A stretch of DNA of 64,000 bases from assembly GCA_016780775.1 (NCBI GenBank), contig JADHLI010000004.1, positions 62,001 through 126,000 of the forward strand. Direction: 5' to 3'. How positions within the stretch are numbered: position 1 is the first letter of the stretch; the number at the start of each line of letters is the position of its first letter. The translations under genes and the position numbers were made by a program. Shown in pieces: positions 9,115 through 19,315 of the stretch. The notes under the pieces are model-generated. The model was not told where the DNA came from, searched no databases, and worked only from the letters and a program-made list of their open reading frames with translations. The stretch comes from Alphaproteobacteria bacterium. Its GTDB lineage: Bacteria; Pseudomonadota; Alphaproteobacteria; Puniceispirillales; Puniceispirillaceae.

Positions 9115-9963
9115 ATGGGACGGCTTGGCATCATTGCAGCCAGTGGAACCCTGCCTTTGGAGCTAGCCCATGCGGCTAGGTTGCAAGGTGAGCGTCCTTT
9201 TATTATCTGCCTTAACGGTCAAGCTGACCAAGATTACAGTGCTTTTGAAAATGTCAACTTTGCCCCTGGAAAGCTAAAAGCTGTTACGGCCGCATTGCTG
9301 GAAAAATCCTGCAACCGGCTGTTGCTGGCGGGTAAGTTTACACGGCCTAGTCTAAGCGATTTAAAGCTAGATAGTGCTGGGGCTGCGTTGCTTGGCCGTC
9401 TGGCGTTAAAAGGAGATGACAAGGCATTGCGGTTGGTATCAGAGCATTTCGCGCAAGCTCAGATAAAAATTCTGCCCAATACAGATTTTCTGCCAAACCG
9501 CATTTTGCCCAATAATTATCATTTTGGCCGCGCTATTACACCAACAGAGGGGGCTGCCCTTACTCTAGGGGTTAACGTGTTATCCCAGCTTGGTGCATTA
9601 GATGTTGGTCAGGCCGTGATTGTTCAGCAAGATAGGGTGCTAGCCATTGAGGCTGCAGAAGGTACACAAGGCCTGATTGCACGGGCTGCTCCGCTCATAG
9701 ATGCAAGCGCCGATGCAGCTGTGTTCGTAAAAATGGCAAAAACCCAGCAAGACAAAATGCTAGACATACCAGTTATTGGTATCGCAACTCTCAAGAGCCT
9801 TGCTGAGGCTGGTATTTCTGTTGCTGGTGTCACTGCTGGCCAGACGATGCTCGCAGACCCTCTTGAGGCAATTGAGGCAGAATTATCGGTGCATGGGCTT
9901 GTTCTAACTACCTTGCTAGAGAGTTCTTGTAAGCCCTCCGGCATAGCAGAGCACGCAGAGTAA
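9115..9963 (+). CDS. lpxI: UDP-2,3-diacylglucosamine pyrophosphatase LpxI
   Basis: Hydrolyses UDP-2,3-diacylglucosamine to lipid X plus UMP, the fourth lipid A step. This is the LpxI type (former DUF1009) used by Alphaproteobacteria in place of the unrelated LpxH of E. coli. The 282-residue protein starts GRLGIIAASGTLPLELA. It has the conserved core GALDVGQAVIVQQDRVLAIEA followed by EGTQGLIARA, then FVKMAKTQQDKMLDIPVIG, all typical of the family. The stop overlaps the lpxB start by one base (TAATG), so translation is coupled and the order lpxA-lpxI-lpxB follows the pathway. Confidence 0.95.
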   Translation: MGRLGIIAASGTLPLELAHAARLQGERPFIICLNGQADQDYSAFENVNFAPGKLKAVTAALLEKSCNRLLLAGKFTRPSLSDLKLDSAGAALLGRLALKGDDKALRLVSEHFAQAQIKILPNTDFLPNRILPNNYHFGRAITPTEGAALTLGVNVLSQLGALDVGQAVIVQQDRVLAIEAAEGTQGLIARAAPLIDASADAAVFVKMAKTQQDKMLDIPVIGIATLKSLAEAGISVAGVTAGQTMLADPLEAIEAELSVHGLVLTTLLESSCKPSGIAEHAE

Positions 9964-11123
9964 TGAAGATTCCCAAGAATAGCTCTGCCGCCCCCAGCAA
10001 TTCGGCTTTTATTTTGGCAGGGGAAGCGTCTGGTGATAGGCTGGCCGCGCGCTTGATGGATGCTGGCGGACAAGTTTTCCAAGATATAAGCTGGTTTGGT
10101 GTAGGCGGCCCACAGATGAGCGCTCATGGGCTAGAAAAATTAGCAGATATGGAAGCACTGTCTATTATTGGCTTTGGGGATGCTTTGCGCCATCTGAAAA
10201 CGCTTACCCACCTAGCTGATGAGCTGATTGACGCTATTCTTACCCGCCAGCCAGAATATGTATTTACCGTTGATAGTAAGGGTTTTTCCTTGCGCTTTGC
10301 AAAGCGCCTACGCCGAGCCTTAAAAGGGGGTAGCTATCAGCCTAAATTAGTGCATATGGTTGCGCCAACGGTGTGGGCATGGGGGGCTTGGCGGGCAAAG
10401 AAATTTGGCCAGATTTTCGATTATATTTTCTGTCTGTTTCCCTTTGAGTTGCCTTATTTCAAATCCCAAACTGCCAATGCTGTCTTTGTTGGACATCCTG
10501 ATGCAGATGGAAAAGCGCGGCCGATGCCAGATAGGAATAGCGGCGTGCATATTTTGCTTCTGCCCGGTAGCCGCCGAAAAGAGATTGAATGCCATTTGCC
10601 GTTGATGCTAGAGGCCTGTGAGAAACTGTTACAGAACCATCCAGAGTTGCGCTTTAGCCTGCCTTTACTGCCGCATTTGCATATGCTAGCAGCGCCCTTA
10701 TTAGCTAAATCTGGATTACAAGAATATGTGGATTTAAATGATAGCAAGGTGGATAAAGCCTTTGAGCATGCCCATTTCATTATCGCGTCTTCTGGTACTG
10801 TAACGCTAGAGGCTGCGATAGCCGGTGTGCCTGGTGTGGTTATCTATCATTTAAGCTTGGTAAACAGACTTTTTGCTAAACTTTTTTTCAAACCTGAAAC
10901 ACCTGTTTTGCCAGACATTATTTTAGGAACAGACGCTTATCCATTTCTAATCCCACCTGATTTAAGCACGGCAAATATCGTCCAGCTTGCCGAGCGGGGT
11001 TTGCAAGATATAGCTGCCAAAAATGCTGAAATGGCGCGTCTATCCAACCAGTTGAAAGCTGAATTAAGCCCAGATGGCCAGCCCTTTGATATAAGGCTGG
11101 TTGCTGCTCTTCGTGCGCTTTAG
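9963..11123 (+). CDS. lpxB: Lipid-A-disaccharide synthase
   Basis: GT19 glycosyltransferase that joins lipid X to UDP-2,3-diacylglucosamine to form the lipid A disaccharide at the inner face of the membrane. The 386-residue protein begins with FILAGEASGDRLAARLMDA, the family N-terminus. It contains VDSKGFSLRFAKRL, the VAPTVWAWGAWRAKK segment and, in the second half, LLPGSRRKEIECHLP and SSGTVTLEAAIAGVPGVV, which bind the UDP-sugar. Start shares one base with the lpxI stop. It ends the + strand operon; gltA converges on it with a gap of only 16 bases. Confidence 0.96.
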   Translation: MKIPKNSSAAPSNSAFILAGEASGDRLAARLMDAGGQVFQDISWFGVGGPQMSAHGLEKLADMEALSIIGFGDALRHLKTLTHLADELIDAILTRQPEYVFTVDSKGFSLRFAKRLRRALKGGSYQPKLVHMVAPTVWAWGAWRAKKFGQIFDYIFCLFPFELPYFKSQTANAVFVGHPDADGKARPMPDRNSGVHILLLPGSRRKEIECHLPLMLEACEKLLQNHPELRFSLPLLPHLHMLAAPLLAKSGLQEYVDLNDSKVDKAFEHAHFIIASSGTVTLEAAIAGVPGVVIYHLSLVNRLFAKLFFKPETPVLPDIILGTDAYPFLIPPDLSTANIVQLAERGLQDIAAKNAEMARLSNQLKAELSPDGQPFDIRLVAALRAL

Positions 11124-11139
11124 GCTGAGCTGGTTATCC

Positions 11140-12441
11140 TTAACGCTTGCTTACTGGCACAAAATCACGCTGTTCTGGGCCTACATAAAGCTGGCGCGGA
11201 CGACCAATACGCTGCGTGTCATCCTCAATCATTTCCTTCCATTGTGAAATCCAGCCAACAGTGCGGGCAACCGCAAATAATACGGTAAACATAGAGGTTG
11301 GGAAATTCATCGCTTTCAGGATAATGCCAGAATAAAAATCGACGTTCGGGTAGAGTTTTTTATCAATGAAATACGGATCTTTCAGGGCCAATTCTTCTAG
11401 TTCCATTGCCAGTTCCAAAAGCGGGTCTTCTACCCCTAGCTTGTTCAGCACTTCATGGCAGGATTTGCGCAATACTTGTGCGCGTGGGTCATAGTTTTTG
11501 TAAACGCGGTGACCAAAACCAAACAGACGGAACGGGTCATTCTTGTCTTTTGCTTTGTCCACAAAGGTCTTGATGTTAGATTTGTCGCCAATCTCATTCA
11601 GCATATTCAATACAGCTTCGTTGGCACCACCATGTGCAGGCCCCCATAAAGAGGCAATCCCGGCCGCAATACAAGCAAAAGGGTTTGCTCCAGAAGAACC
11701 AGCCAACCTTACAGTAGAGGTCGACGCATTTTGTTCATGGTCCGCATGGAGGATAAAGATTTTATCCATTGCATCGGCAATTACGGGGTCAATCTTATAT
11801 TCCTCTGCTGGAACAGAGAAGCACATATGCAGGAAGTTTTCTGCATAGCTCAGCTCATTGCGCGGATAATTGAAGGGCTGACCTATTGAATATTTGTAAG
11901 CCATCGCCGCTAGAGTTGGCATTTTAGCGATTAGACGGCGGGAGGCAATCATCCGCTGCTTTTCATCATTTATATCGGTTGAATCATGATAAAAGGCAGA
12001 TAAAGCTCCTGTTACCCCACATAAAATGGCCATCGGGTGGGCATCGCGGCGGAAACCGCGGAAAAAGGTTGAGATTTGCTCATGAACCATTGTGTGATGC
12101 GTGATCGCGGTCACAAATTCATCGCGCTCAGTCTTATTCGGCAATTCACCGTTCAATAAAAGATAGGCGACTTCCAAAAAGCTAGACTGATCAGCAAGCT
12201 GATCAATTGGATAGCCCCGATGCAGTAAAACGCCCTTATCACCATCAATATATGTCAGGCCAGATAAACAAGAGCCTGTAGCCCCATAGCCCGGGTCAAA
12301 AGTAAAGTGACCTGTTTTGGCATAAAGTGAGCGGATATCAATAACATTTGGGCCAATGCTGCCGCCAAGAAGAGGGAGGTCGGTGCTATCGCCTGTCTGA
12401 TTGTCAGTCAGGGTTACAAATTTATTATTTTCGTTAGACAT
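11140..12441 (-). CDS. gltA: Citrate synthase (type II)
   Basis: Condenses oxaloacetate and acetyl-CoA to citrate, the entry step of the TCA cycle. It is relevant here because the taurine and sulfonate genes downstream end in acetyl-CoA. The 433-residue protein is of the hexameric Gram-negative type with an N-terminal beta extension. Catalytic motifs are present: [27 protein letters not shown] with the active-site histidine, and [14 protein letters not shown]. The gene lies on the minus strand after gltX with a 75-base gap, so it may have its own promoter. Length and motifs are normal. Confidence 0.97.
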   Translation of the reverse strand: MSNENNKFVTLTDNQTGDSTDLPLLGGSIGPNVIDIRSLYAKTGHFTFDPGYGATGSCLSGLTYIDGDKGVLLHRGYPIDQLADQSSFLEVAYLLLNGELPNKTERDEFVTAITHHTMVHEQISTFFRGFRRDAHPMAILCGVTGALSAFYHDSTDINDEKQRMIASRRLIAKMPTLAAMAYKYSIGQPFNYPRNELSYAENFLHMCFSVPAEEYKIDPVIADAMDKIFILHADHEQNASTSTVRLAGSSGANPFACIAAGIASLWGPAHGGANEAVLNMLNEIGDKSNIKTFVDKAKDKNDPFRLFGFGHRVYKNYDPRAQVLRKSCHEVLNKLGVEDPLLELAMELEELALKDPYFIDKKLYPNVDFYSGIILKAMNFPTSMFTVLFAVARTVGWISQWKEMIEDDTQRIGRPRQLYVGPEQRDFVPVSKR

Positions 12442-12516
12442 ACTTTCAATTCCCCCAAAATGAATCTACTCAAATGAACCGCAATAGTGGAGGCTTATTA
12501 TAAGCTTGTTATGCGG

Positions 12517-13887
12517 TTATATGCAAATATCTTGTATTCTTTTCTGTGTCTCATCGCGCCCTAGCGTTACCACAATATCCAAGATTGAAGGCGCTCTTTT
12601 TGTTCCTGTTAGCGCAGCACGCAGCGGCAGACCAATATCCTTCATCTTTAGATCATTTTCTGCCATCCAGTCTTTAAAGGCTGGCTCAAAATCAAGCTTA
12701 TTTTCGGGCGCTGTGGCCATAAATGTAGCAAAATTTTGTAGGTGGCTTTTTGCTTCTTCATTTAGGATGGCCTTAGCATTCTCATTCAGTGCTGGAGCAC
12801 CTTCACAAAACAGCCAACTGCTCATCTCTGCTAGCTCTGGCAAGGTTTGTGCGCGTTCAGATAAGAGCGGCATTAGCGAAGCAAGCCAATCTTTGGTCTT
12901 AGGGCCTCCATCAGGCGCAATTTGCATCACCATCTCTACCAGCATTGCTGGGTCAGCTTGCCGCATCCAGTGATGATTAACAGATTTTAGCTTGTCAAAA
13001 TCAAAGCGGGAGGGGCTTTTACCAATATGGCTACCATCAAACCACTCTATGGCTTCTTTTAGACTAAACAGCTCATCATCGCCATGTGACCAGCCAAGCC
13101 GAGCTAGATAATTCAGCATCGCTTCTGGCAAATAGCCCATCTCGCGGTAGGCATCCACGCCTAACGCACCATGCCGCTTAGAAAGCTTTGCACCATCCGC
13201 CCCATGAATAAGCGGGATATGTCCGAAAATGGGTACATCCCAGCCTAATGCCTGATAAATATGGTACTGGCGAAAGGCATTATTTAGATGGTCGTCTCCG
13301 CGAAGTACATGTGTGATGCCCATATCATGGTCATCTACCACCACCGCTAGCATATAAGTCGGACTGCCATCGCTGCGCAGCAGGATCATATCATCCAGCT
13401 TTTCATTCTGGATGATTACCTTGCCTTGCACCATATCTTCTATCACGGTCTCCCCACCTTCGGGCATTTTCAGGCGGATGGTAAAGGGGGTGTTTTCGGG
13501 CGCATCATTCTTATCGCGCCAAGGTGAGCGTACTGGTATACCTGCTTCTTTGGCTTGCGCGCGCAATGCCTCAACTTCATCAGGGGTTAGGTAGCATTTA
13601 TAAGCAGTTCCGCGTTCCAGCATATCAAAGGCAGCTTTTTTATGCGCTTCAAGCTGGTTGGATTGTAAAACAACCTCTCCATCGCCTTGCAGACCAAGCC
13701 AGTTTAGCCCGTCATATATAGCTTCAACTGCTTCTGGGGTGGAGCGTTTTTTATCTGTATCTTCAACGCGTAGCAGGTATTTACCGCGCTGATTGCGCGC
13801 AAAAAGATAATTAAATAACGCGGTTCTCGCCCCACCAATATGCAAGTAACCGGTTGGCGAGGGGGCAAAGCGGGTGATAACGCTCAT
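12517..13887 (-). CDS. gltX: Glutamyl-tRNA synthetase
   Basis: Class I aminoacyl-tRNA synthetase charging tRNA-Glu (one such tRNA gene lies at 54466 in this window). The 456-residue protein has the HIGH-type motif in PSPTGYLHIGGART at residues 9-22 and the KMSKS-type loop as AKLSKRHG near residue 240. The C-terminal half is the helical anticodon-binding domain of the bacterial enzyme. Alphaproteobacteria often carry two gltX copies, one of which charges tRNA-Gln for later amidation; which one this is cannot be told from the sequence alone. comEC is divergent with a 64-base gap that must hold both promoters. Confidence 0.96.
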   Translation of the reverse strand: MSVITRFAPSPTGYLHIGGARTALFNYLFARNQRGKYLLRVEDTDKKRSTPEAVEAIYDGLNWLGLQGDGEVVLQSNQLEAHKKAAFDMLERGTAYKCYLTPDEVEALRAQAKEAGIPVRSPWRDKNDAPENTPFTIRLKMPEGGETVIEDMVQGKVIIQNEKLDDMILLRSDGSPTYMLAVVVDDHDMGITHVLRGDDHLNNAFRQYHIYQALGWDVPIFGHIPLIHGADGAKLSKRHGALGVDAYREMGYLPEAMLNYLARLGWSHGDDELFSLKEAIEWFDGSHIGKSPSRFDFDKLKSVNHHWMRQADPAMLVEMVMQIAPDGGPKTKDWLASLMPLLSERAQTLPELAEMSSWLFCEGAPALNENAKAILNEEAKSHLQNFATFMATAPENKLDFEPAFKDWMAENDLKMKDIGLPLRAALTGTKRAPSILDIVVTLGRDETQKRIQDICI

Positions 13888-13951
13888 CTTTTATTAATAC
13901 CTTGTCTCTATAATGCTACTGAGCAGGAAAGCTCTTCGATAAGGATATACC

Positions 13952-15994
13952 ATGCTTAAAGACAAAATGGCACTCCCGCCGTTGAAAATTTCTGACGCTT
14001 ATTTGCTGGTTTGGGGCCTGTTATGTTTGGTGATGGGTATCTTGCTGTTTGGGCTTAATCGGTATCCTTGGCTGGCAGGTGCGGCCGCAGTGATACTCGT
14101 TGCGGGTACAGTGTTGCCGCTATTTTATAGAAGCTTGCCAAGCTGGCGCACAAAAGGGATTTACGCAATAGCTATTGCCTTTCTTCTTGCCGGCATTTGT
14201 TTGTCCGCACTCCAGCATTATAGCCAGACCCAGCGTGCGCTTAGCATACCTGAAGAAGGCCAGATTGCGGCAGTAATTGATGATTTATCTATACGACCAA
14301 ATGGACGTTTGCGACTTGAATTACGGCTAATTGATAGCCGTGATTTTTCAGATATTCAAAAGGTGCGGGTAAGTATTGCACCGAAGCGTGAATTTTCAGC
14401 AGGCGATAAAATCTTAGCAGATGTGGTTTTGTTCCCGCTTGGACGTCCGGCCTTTGCACAACGCCCTGACTATGCCCGTCAGCATTATTTTAGTGGCCTG
14501 TCCGCAACCGGGTTTATTAGTAATATACATGAACATCAGCCAGCTTTCGAAGCCAGCTTGAAGCAGCGGTTAGTAAATTGGCGGCGTAATTTTGCGATAG
14601 AATTAAACCAGCTTATGCCGCGTCCATTGGGCGGTATTGCTGCTGCCTTGCTGGTTGGCGTGCGCGATTTTATTCCCGCTGCGCATTATGACAGTTTCCG
14701 CAGCTCTGGTCTTGCCCATCTGCTGGCGATTTCAGGTTTGCATATGGGACTATTTTGCTTTTCGGTTTATGGATTGTTGCGACTTGGATTTGCCCTTACG
14801 CCGGCTTTGTCCCAGCGCCTTGCCGTGCATAAGCTGGCGGCCATTGCTGCGCTAATAGCAGGCGCCATTTATCTTTGTTTGTCAGGCTTTCCGGTATCGG
14901 CTATCCGCGCCTATTTAATGGCTTGTATTGTTATTCTGGCGGTGCTGGTGGATAGGCGCGCATTAACACTTCGCAATCTGGCTTTGGTGGGATGTGTGAT
15001 GCTGGCGCTTCAGCCTTCACTGGTTTATGGCGCTGGGTTTCAGCTTTCTTTTCTAGCTAGTTTTGAGATAATTTACGTTCTTTCTTGGGTTCGTGGGATG
15101 CAGATAAAAAACCGCCAGCTAAGATGGCTGGTTTTTATGGTGGCCAGCTCAACTATGGCGGCGCTTATCACGATGCCAGTGATAGCGTATCATTTTGCAC
15201 AGTTTACCCTGTGGGGTGTGGTCGCTAACATTATCGCCATTCCGTTAACAGGCTTATTGATTCTGCCTAGTGGGATATTGGTGCTAATCGCCGGCGTTTT
15301 CGGCTACATGCCAGCCCTAGTTGCTGCCACCGCAATAATGGCAATGCCGCTTGGCTGGTTAGCACAATTCTCTGATGTTATGGCAAGCCTTCCACTAGCT
15401 GGCATTACAATAAAGCCGCCGCCAGCCTATCTGTTGGTAATGTTTTCTAGTGCGGCAGTCATGCTGGCTACATTAGCCGGAGTTTGGCGCGCAGCTGGGG
15501 TGCTAAGTTTGAGTGTAACAGCTATCTTGTGGCTGACAGCACCGCAACCTGGCGGCGTTATGCTTGTTTCTGGCAAGCAATTGCTGGTTACTGTAGTAGG
15601 TGACAACGCCCAAATAAACACAACAAACAGACTGACCGAGTTCTGGCAAAGCAATATCCGCATTGTGCTTGGAAGTGGGGAGGTGTCAAGTGTGCCTTGT
15701 AATGACATACCCTTTTGTGTGCTGCCTCTCAAAGGCGGTAGGCGCCTTGCTTTTGTGCGCGATCGCCGGGCATTAGCAGAAGTTTGTTCAACTGGCTTTG
15801 ACTATATTATCAGCGCTGCGCGTCCCTATTATCCTTGTCGCAATGGCACACCTATCCATTACCAGTATTTAAAGCGAAATGAGCGCCATTTGCTATATTT
15901 TGAAGATATGGGCTTGCGTGTTGTAAGCAATCTTGACCGGCAGCCGCCACCGTGGCGACCTTCAAATTCAGCTATATCTAATAACGGCGAATAA
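13952..15994 (+). CDS. comEC: ComEC/Rec2 family DNA-uptake membrane protein
   Basis: Inner-membrane channel family that passes single-stranded DNA into the cytoplasm during natural transformation. The 680-residue protein has N-terminal membrane helices, then a soluble DUF4131-type domain (about 85-200), then the Competence domain with the marker [16 protein letters not shown] near residue 255 and many further helices. The C-terminal ~130 residues are soluble but do not show an intact metallo-beta-lactamase HxHxDH motif, as in many alphaproteobacterial members. The last 17 bases overlap the convergent lexA gene. Whether the cell is competent is unknown, since no pilus genes are in view. Confidence 0.88.
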   Translation: MLKDKMALPPLKISDAYLLVWGLLCLVMGILLFGLNRYPWLAGAAAVILVAGTVLPLFYRSLPSWRTKGIYAIAIAFLLAGICLSALQHYSQTQRALSIPEEGQIAAVIDDLSIRPNGRLRLELRLIDSRDFSDIQKVRVSIAPKREFSAGDKILADVVLFPLGRPAFAQRPDYARQHYFSGLSATGFISNIHEHQPAFEASLKQRLVNWRRNFAIELNQLMPRPLGGIAAALLVGVRDFIPAAHYDSFRSSGLAHLLAISGLHMGLFCFSVYGLLRLGFALTPALSQRLAVHKLAAIAALIAGAIYLCLSGFPVSAIRAYLMACIVILAVLVDRRALTLRNLALVGCVMLALQPSLVYGAGFQLSFLASFEIIYVLSWVRGMQIKNRQLRWLVFMVASSTMAALITMPVIAYHFAQFTLWGVVANIIAIPLTGLLILPSGILVLIAGVFGYMPALVAATAIMAMPLGWLAQFSDVMASLPLAGITIKPPPAYLLVMFSSAAVMLATLAGVWRAAGVLSLSVTAILWLTAPQPGGVMLVSGKQLLVTVVGDNAQINTTNRLTEFWQSNIRIVLGSGEVSSVPCNDIPFCVLPLKGGRRLAFVRDRRALAEVCSTGFDYIISAARPYYPCRNGTPIHYQYLKRNERHLLYFEDMGLRVVSNLDRQPPPWRPSNSAISNNGE

Positions 15995-16637
15995 GCCCTG
16001 TTAAGCGACCTTGGATACGCACTTTATCTGTCTCAAAATAGCGGGTTTCATAAGCTGGATTAGCTGCCTCTAGCGCGATGCGCCCAGGCTCTTTGCGAAG
16101 CGTTTTTAACGTCGCTTCATGCTCTTCAACAAGCGCAACTACAATATCACCGCTATTGGCATTGTCGGTCCGTTTAATGATAACTGTGTCGCCTTCATGG
16201 ATGCCAGCCTCGATCATTGAATCCCCGACAATCTCTAGTGCGAAATGCTCTCCCCCTGAAACTAGGGCATCTGGCACGCTCATATAGCTGGTAGGATCAG
16301 ACAACGCCTCAATAGGTGTGCCTGCAGCAATACGGCCAAGCAACGGCAATTCCACGCTATTAGATGATTTATTTCCTGCCCTAAAGTCTGGCTGGATAAT
16401 ATTGCTTTCAGCTTTGCTGGCAGCGCCCGGATGACGCAGGATTTCAATTGCCCGGGCACGGTTAGCCAGTTTCCGGATATAGCCACGCTCTTCCAAACCA
16501 GATATCAGCCGGTGAATGCCGGATTTACTGGCCAATCCCACCGCCTCTCGCATTTCATCAAATGAAGGGGAGATATCATGTTCAGCCTGATGTTCGATAA
16601 GAAAGCTCAAAAGCTGATGCTGTTTTTCTGTAAGCAT
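15978..16637 (-). CDS. lexA: SOS-response repressor and self-cleaving protease LexA
   Basis: Represses DNA-damage genes and cleaves itself when RecA is activated. The ATG at 16637 is preferred to the GTG two codons upstream because AAGGAG lies 7 bases ahead and the product then begins [10 protein letters not shown], the standard LexA start. It has an N-terminal winged helix (to about residue 70). The cleavage site Ala105-Gly106 lies in [11 protein letters not shown], and the Ser140 (VGDSMIEAG) and Lys178 catalytic dyad is present. The promoter carries a matching SOS box at 16693-16707, so autoregulation is expected. The comEC-lexA-moeA neighbourhood is usual in this class. Confidence 0.97.
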   Translation of the reverse strand: MLTEKQHQLLSFLIEHQAEHDISPSFDEMREAVGLASKSGIHRLISGLEERGYIRKLANRARAIEILRHPGAASKAESNIIQPDFRAGNKSSNSVELPLLGRIAAGTPIEALSDPTSYMSVPDALVSGGEHFALEIVGDSMIEAGIHEGDTVIIKRTDNANSGDIVVALVEEHEATLKTLRKEPGRIALEAANPAYETRYFETDKVRIQGRLTGLIRRY

Positions 16638-16692
16638 ATTCACGCTCCTTCTTAGTAAATCTGCCCCTGCTTGTTGGGCGATTTATAAAACT

Positions 16693-16707
16693 GTTCTGTT
16701 TATGTTC
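16693..16707 (-). promoter_or_regulatory. SOS box (LexA operator) ahead of lexA
   Basis: On the minus strand the site reads GAAC, seven bases, GAAC (plus strand GTTC at 16693-16696 and 16704-16707). This direct repeat with a 7-base spacer is the known LexA operator of Alphaproteobacteria and differs from the palindromic CTGT-N8-ACAG of E. coli. It lies about 56 bases before the lexA ATG, where a promoter is expected, and implies autorepression. Confidence 0.88.
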
Positions 16708-16783
16708 TATCTCAAAAAAAAGAACAAATCAAGAATATTTGAAAATGGTGGATAGGGGGAACTATTTTTGGGTTTAGATGGGG

Positions 16784-18013
16784 CTAGAGGCTTGCATCAA
16801 TATCGATCACTGGTACGCTCTCGCCGCCTTGTGCAGCTTTGGCAAAGGGGGGGCGCAAAATAAGCGCATCTGCAAGGCAGAAATTGCGCAGCATGGAGGA
16901 ATCTTGCTTGCCAAGAGGTTTTACTCTAATCGTGCCATTTTCATCTGTTTTATAAACAGCACGGATATAATCTTGGCGGCGGTCATTTTCAGGTAATTCA
17001 CTATCCAGGGGCAGGGTGTGAATTTCAGGTCGTGCATTTAGGCCAAGAAAATGGCGAAGCGCTGGCAGAACAAAGATAAGCGCGCAAACCCCTGCAGAGA
17101 CAGGATTGCCAGGCAGGCCTAAAAATGGAATTTTCTGCCAGCTAGCAGCAATCAGGGGTTTTCCTGGTCGCATGGCAATGCGCCAGAAATCAATTTGTGA
17201 GGCGCTATCTTCTATTAAGTCGCCAGCAATATGGTCATGGTTGCCAACAGATGCGCCGCCAGTACAAACAATCATATCAAAATCTTTATACTCGGCATGC
17301 CCTGCTTCTAGCGCAGATATTAGCGCCCCCTTTTTATCTGGAAGGATGCCTAAATCTATTACCTTTGCCCCAGCTCTTGTTAGCGCTTGTGCTAGAAATA
17401 TACTGTTAGAATTTATCAGCTGGCCAGCTTTGGGAATTGTGCCCACATCAACCAATTCATCCCCGCTAGATAAAATCGCTATCACAGGCCGTTGACGCAC
17501 GGGCAGGGTAGTAAAGCCAGCAAGGCTAGCTAAAGCCAGATGACGTGGCCCTAATATCTGTCCTGCGCGTAAAATAATCTCATCAGCATGGAAATCCATT
17601 CCCTTTGGACGCACAAACTGACCGGCTTTAACAGCTTCATTTAGCGTAATTTTATTTCCATCACGGCTGATATCCTCTTGTAGGGCAACACAATCCGCCC
17701 CTTCTGGCAGATATGCTCCCGTAAAAATACGCAACGCCATTCCCGAAGTAATAGTTGTTGCTGACAAATGCCCCGCTGCAGCCTCACCTGCAACCTGCGC
17801 AACTGCCCCTATCTCCAGCCTGTTGCCGCCAGAGGCGAGCGCATAGCCATCCATAGCAGAAATGTTAGCCGCAGGATGGTCAAGCATCGCAGATATATCG
17901 CTTGCAAGAACGCGACTTGCCGCCGCTTGTAAGGAGCAGTTTTCTGTGCGCGCCTGACCCATCATCGAAAAGATAGCGTCTTGTGCCTCCGCAACGGGTT
18001 TTAGCTCAGTCAT
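16784..18013 (-). CDS. moeA: Molybdopterin molybdenumtransferase
   Basis: Inserts molybdate into adenylated molybdopterin, the last common step of Mo-cofactor synthesis; the cofactor would serve the large molybdoenzyme at 35896. The ATG at 18013 overlaps the moaC stop by 8 bases; a GTG at 18028 is the alternative start. The protein of about 409 residues has the MoeA order. It shows an N-terminal domain with DHPAANISAMDGYA, the MPT-binding region SSGDELVDVG, CTGGASVGNHDH, and MRPGKPLIAA with LGLPGNPVSA, then the C-terminal domain IV. It shares the operon with moaC and trp genes. Confidence 0.96.
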   Translation of the reverse strand: MTELKPVAEAQDAIFSMMGQARTENCSLQAAASRVLASDISAMLDHPAANISAMDGYALASGGNRLEIGAVAQVAGEAAAGHLSATTITSGMALRIFTGAYLPEGADCVALQEDISRDGNKITLNEAVKAGQFVRPKGMDFHADEIILRAGQILGPRHLALASLAGFTTLPVRQRPVIAILSSGDELVDVGTIPKAGQLINSNSIFLAQALTRAGAKVIDLGILPDKKGALISALEAGHAEYKDFDMIVCTGGASVGNHDHIAGDLIEDSASQIDFWRIAMRPGKPLIAASWQKIPFLGLPGNPVSAGVCALIFVLPALRHFLGLNARPEIHTLPLDSELPENDRRQDYIRAVYKTDENGTIRVKPLGKQDSSMLRNFCLADALILRPPFAKAAQGGESVPVIDIDASL

Positions 18014-18485
18014 TTGCTTTAAAATCACCTGATTTGCCGCCAGATTTATGCACCAGCTTTATATCTGTAATGCGCATCTTTTTATCTATCGCTTTGCACA
18101 TATCATAGATGGTAAGCGCCGTAATACTAACAGCCGTCAAGGCTTCCATCTCCACGCCGGTTTGTCCTTTTAGCCGGCATTCTGCGCGAATATCAATAGC
18201 ACATGCCCCCTCATTCAACTCTAGTGCCACATCAATATGACTAAGGGCGAGGGGATGACAGAGCGGGATAAGGTCACTTGTTTTCTTGGCCCCCATAATA
18301 CCCGCCAGCTGTGCTACGGATAACACATCTCCTTTTTTAAGCCCGCCTTCTGCGATAGCCGATAAGGTAGGTTTGCCAACCAGCACTTGTCCTATGGCGA
18401 TAGCGATGCGCTGAGTTTCATCCTTTTCACCCACATTCACCATTTGCGGGCGACCATCTTGTGTGAAATGTGTGAAATCTGCCAT
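18006..18485 (-). CDS. moaC: Cyclic pyranopterin monophosphate synthase
   Basis: Acts with MoaA to turn GTP into cyclic pyranopterin monophosphate, the first stage of molybdenum cofactor synthesis. The 159-residue protein carries the family blocks KKTSDLIPLCHPLAL, GVEMEALTAVSITALTIYDM and KSGGKSGDF with the conserved lysines and histidine. It lies 19 bases after trpC and overlaps moeA, forming the trpC-moaC-moeA run that is common in Alphaproteobacteria. No moaA is present in the window. Confidence 0.97.
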   Translation of the reverse strand: MADFTHFTQDGRPQMVNVGEKDETQRIAIAIGQVLVGKPTLSAIAEGGLKKGDVLSVAQLAGIMGAKKTSDLIPLCHPLALSHIDVALELNEGACAIDIRAECRLKGQTGVEMEALTAVSITALTIYDMCKAIDKKMRITDIKLVHKSGGKSGDFKAND

Positions 18486-18504
18486 TTCGCTTTTAGCTCC
18501 AGTT

Positions 18505-19305
18505 TTATTTAGCGACCGGATTAGCCAGAATGTTGGCAGTAGCGCGGCTTACATCCTCTGCGCGCATTAAGCTTTCTCCGATCAGAAAACAACGTGCACC
18601 AGCCTCTGCCATTTCGGCAAGATCACTAGCTTCAAACAAGCCGCTTTCGGCAACGGCTATCCTATCGCTAGGCAGCAGGGGCAGCATGGCTTTGCCAACA
18701 TCAAGGGATATTTCCATAGTTTTCAAATTCCGGTTATTAATGCCCATCAAGGGGGATTTTAATGCACAGGCTGCCTCTAATTCGCTAGCGTCATGAACTT
18801 CTATCAGCACGTCCATTCCGTATTCTATAGCTGTATCTTCTAACTCTTTTGCTTGAGCCAGCGAAAGGGAAGCCATGATCAGCAATATACAGTCAGCGCC
18901 TAATGCACGGCTCTCAATAATTTGCAGAGGATCAAGCATAAAATCTTTACGCAAAGCCGGAAGAGAGCTTGTCGCTTTTGCAGCGGCAAGATAACTGTTA
19001 TCGCCAGAAAAATAAGTCTTATCGGTCAATACAGATAAACAGGCAGCCCCGCCATCTTCATAGGCTTTTGCTAGCACTGGCGGATTGAAATCTGCACGGA
19101 TAAGCCCCTTTGACGGGGAGGCTTTTTTAAGCTCTGCAATCAGGCCATAGCCCGTGCTGGATGCTTTTTGTAAAGCAGAAACAAAGCCGCGCGGCAACTC
19201 TGCTTGCTGAGCCTGTTCTTCTAATTCTGCTTGGCTAAAACGCTTTTTAAGAGCAGCAATTTCACCACGCTTTGTTTCATTTATTTTCTTAAGAGTGTCT
19301 GACAT
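18505..19305 (-). CDS. trpC: Indole-3-glycerol phosphate synthase
   Basis: TIM-barrel enzyme closing the indole ring in tryptophan synthesis. The 266-residue protein has the substrate-binding block AELKKASPSKGLIR near residue 60, LRKDFMLDPLQI, LLIMASL, and GINNRNLKTMEI with VAESGLF near the C-terminus, all diagnostic for IGPS. It is a stand-alone enzyme, not fused to trpF. It lies 10 bases after trpD in the trpGDC operon. Confidence 0.97.
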   Translation of the reverse strand: MSDTLKKINETKRGEIAALKKRFSQAELEEQAQQAELPRGFVSALQKASSTGYGLIAELKKASPSKGLIRADFNPPVLAKAYEDGGAACLSVLTDKTYFSGDNSYLAAAKATSSLPALRKDFMLDPLQIIESRALGADCILLIMASLSLAQAKELEDTAIEYGMDVLIEVHDASELEAACALKSPLMGINNRNLKTMEISLDVGKAMLPLLPSDRIAVAESGLFEASDLAEMAEAGARCFLIGESLMRAEDVSRATANILANPVAK

Positions 19306-19315
19306 CTATATAAAT

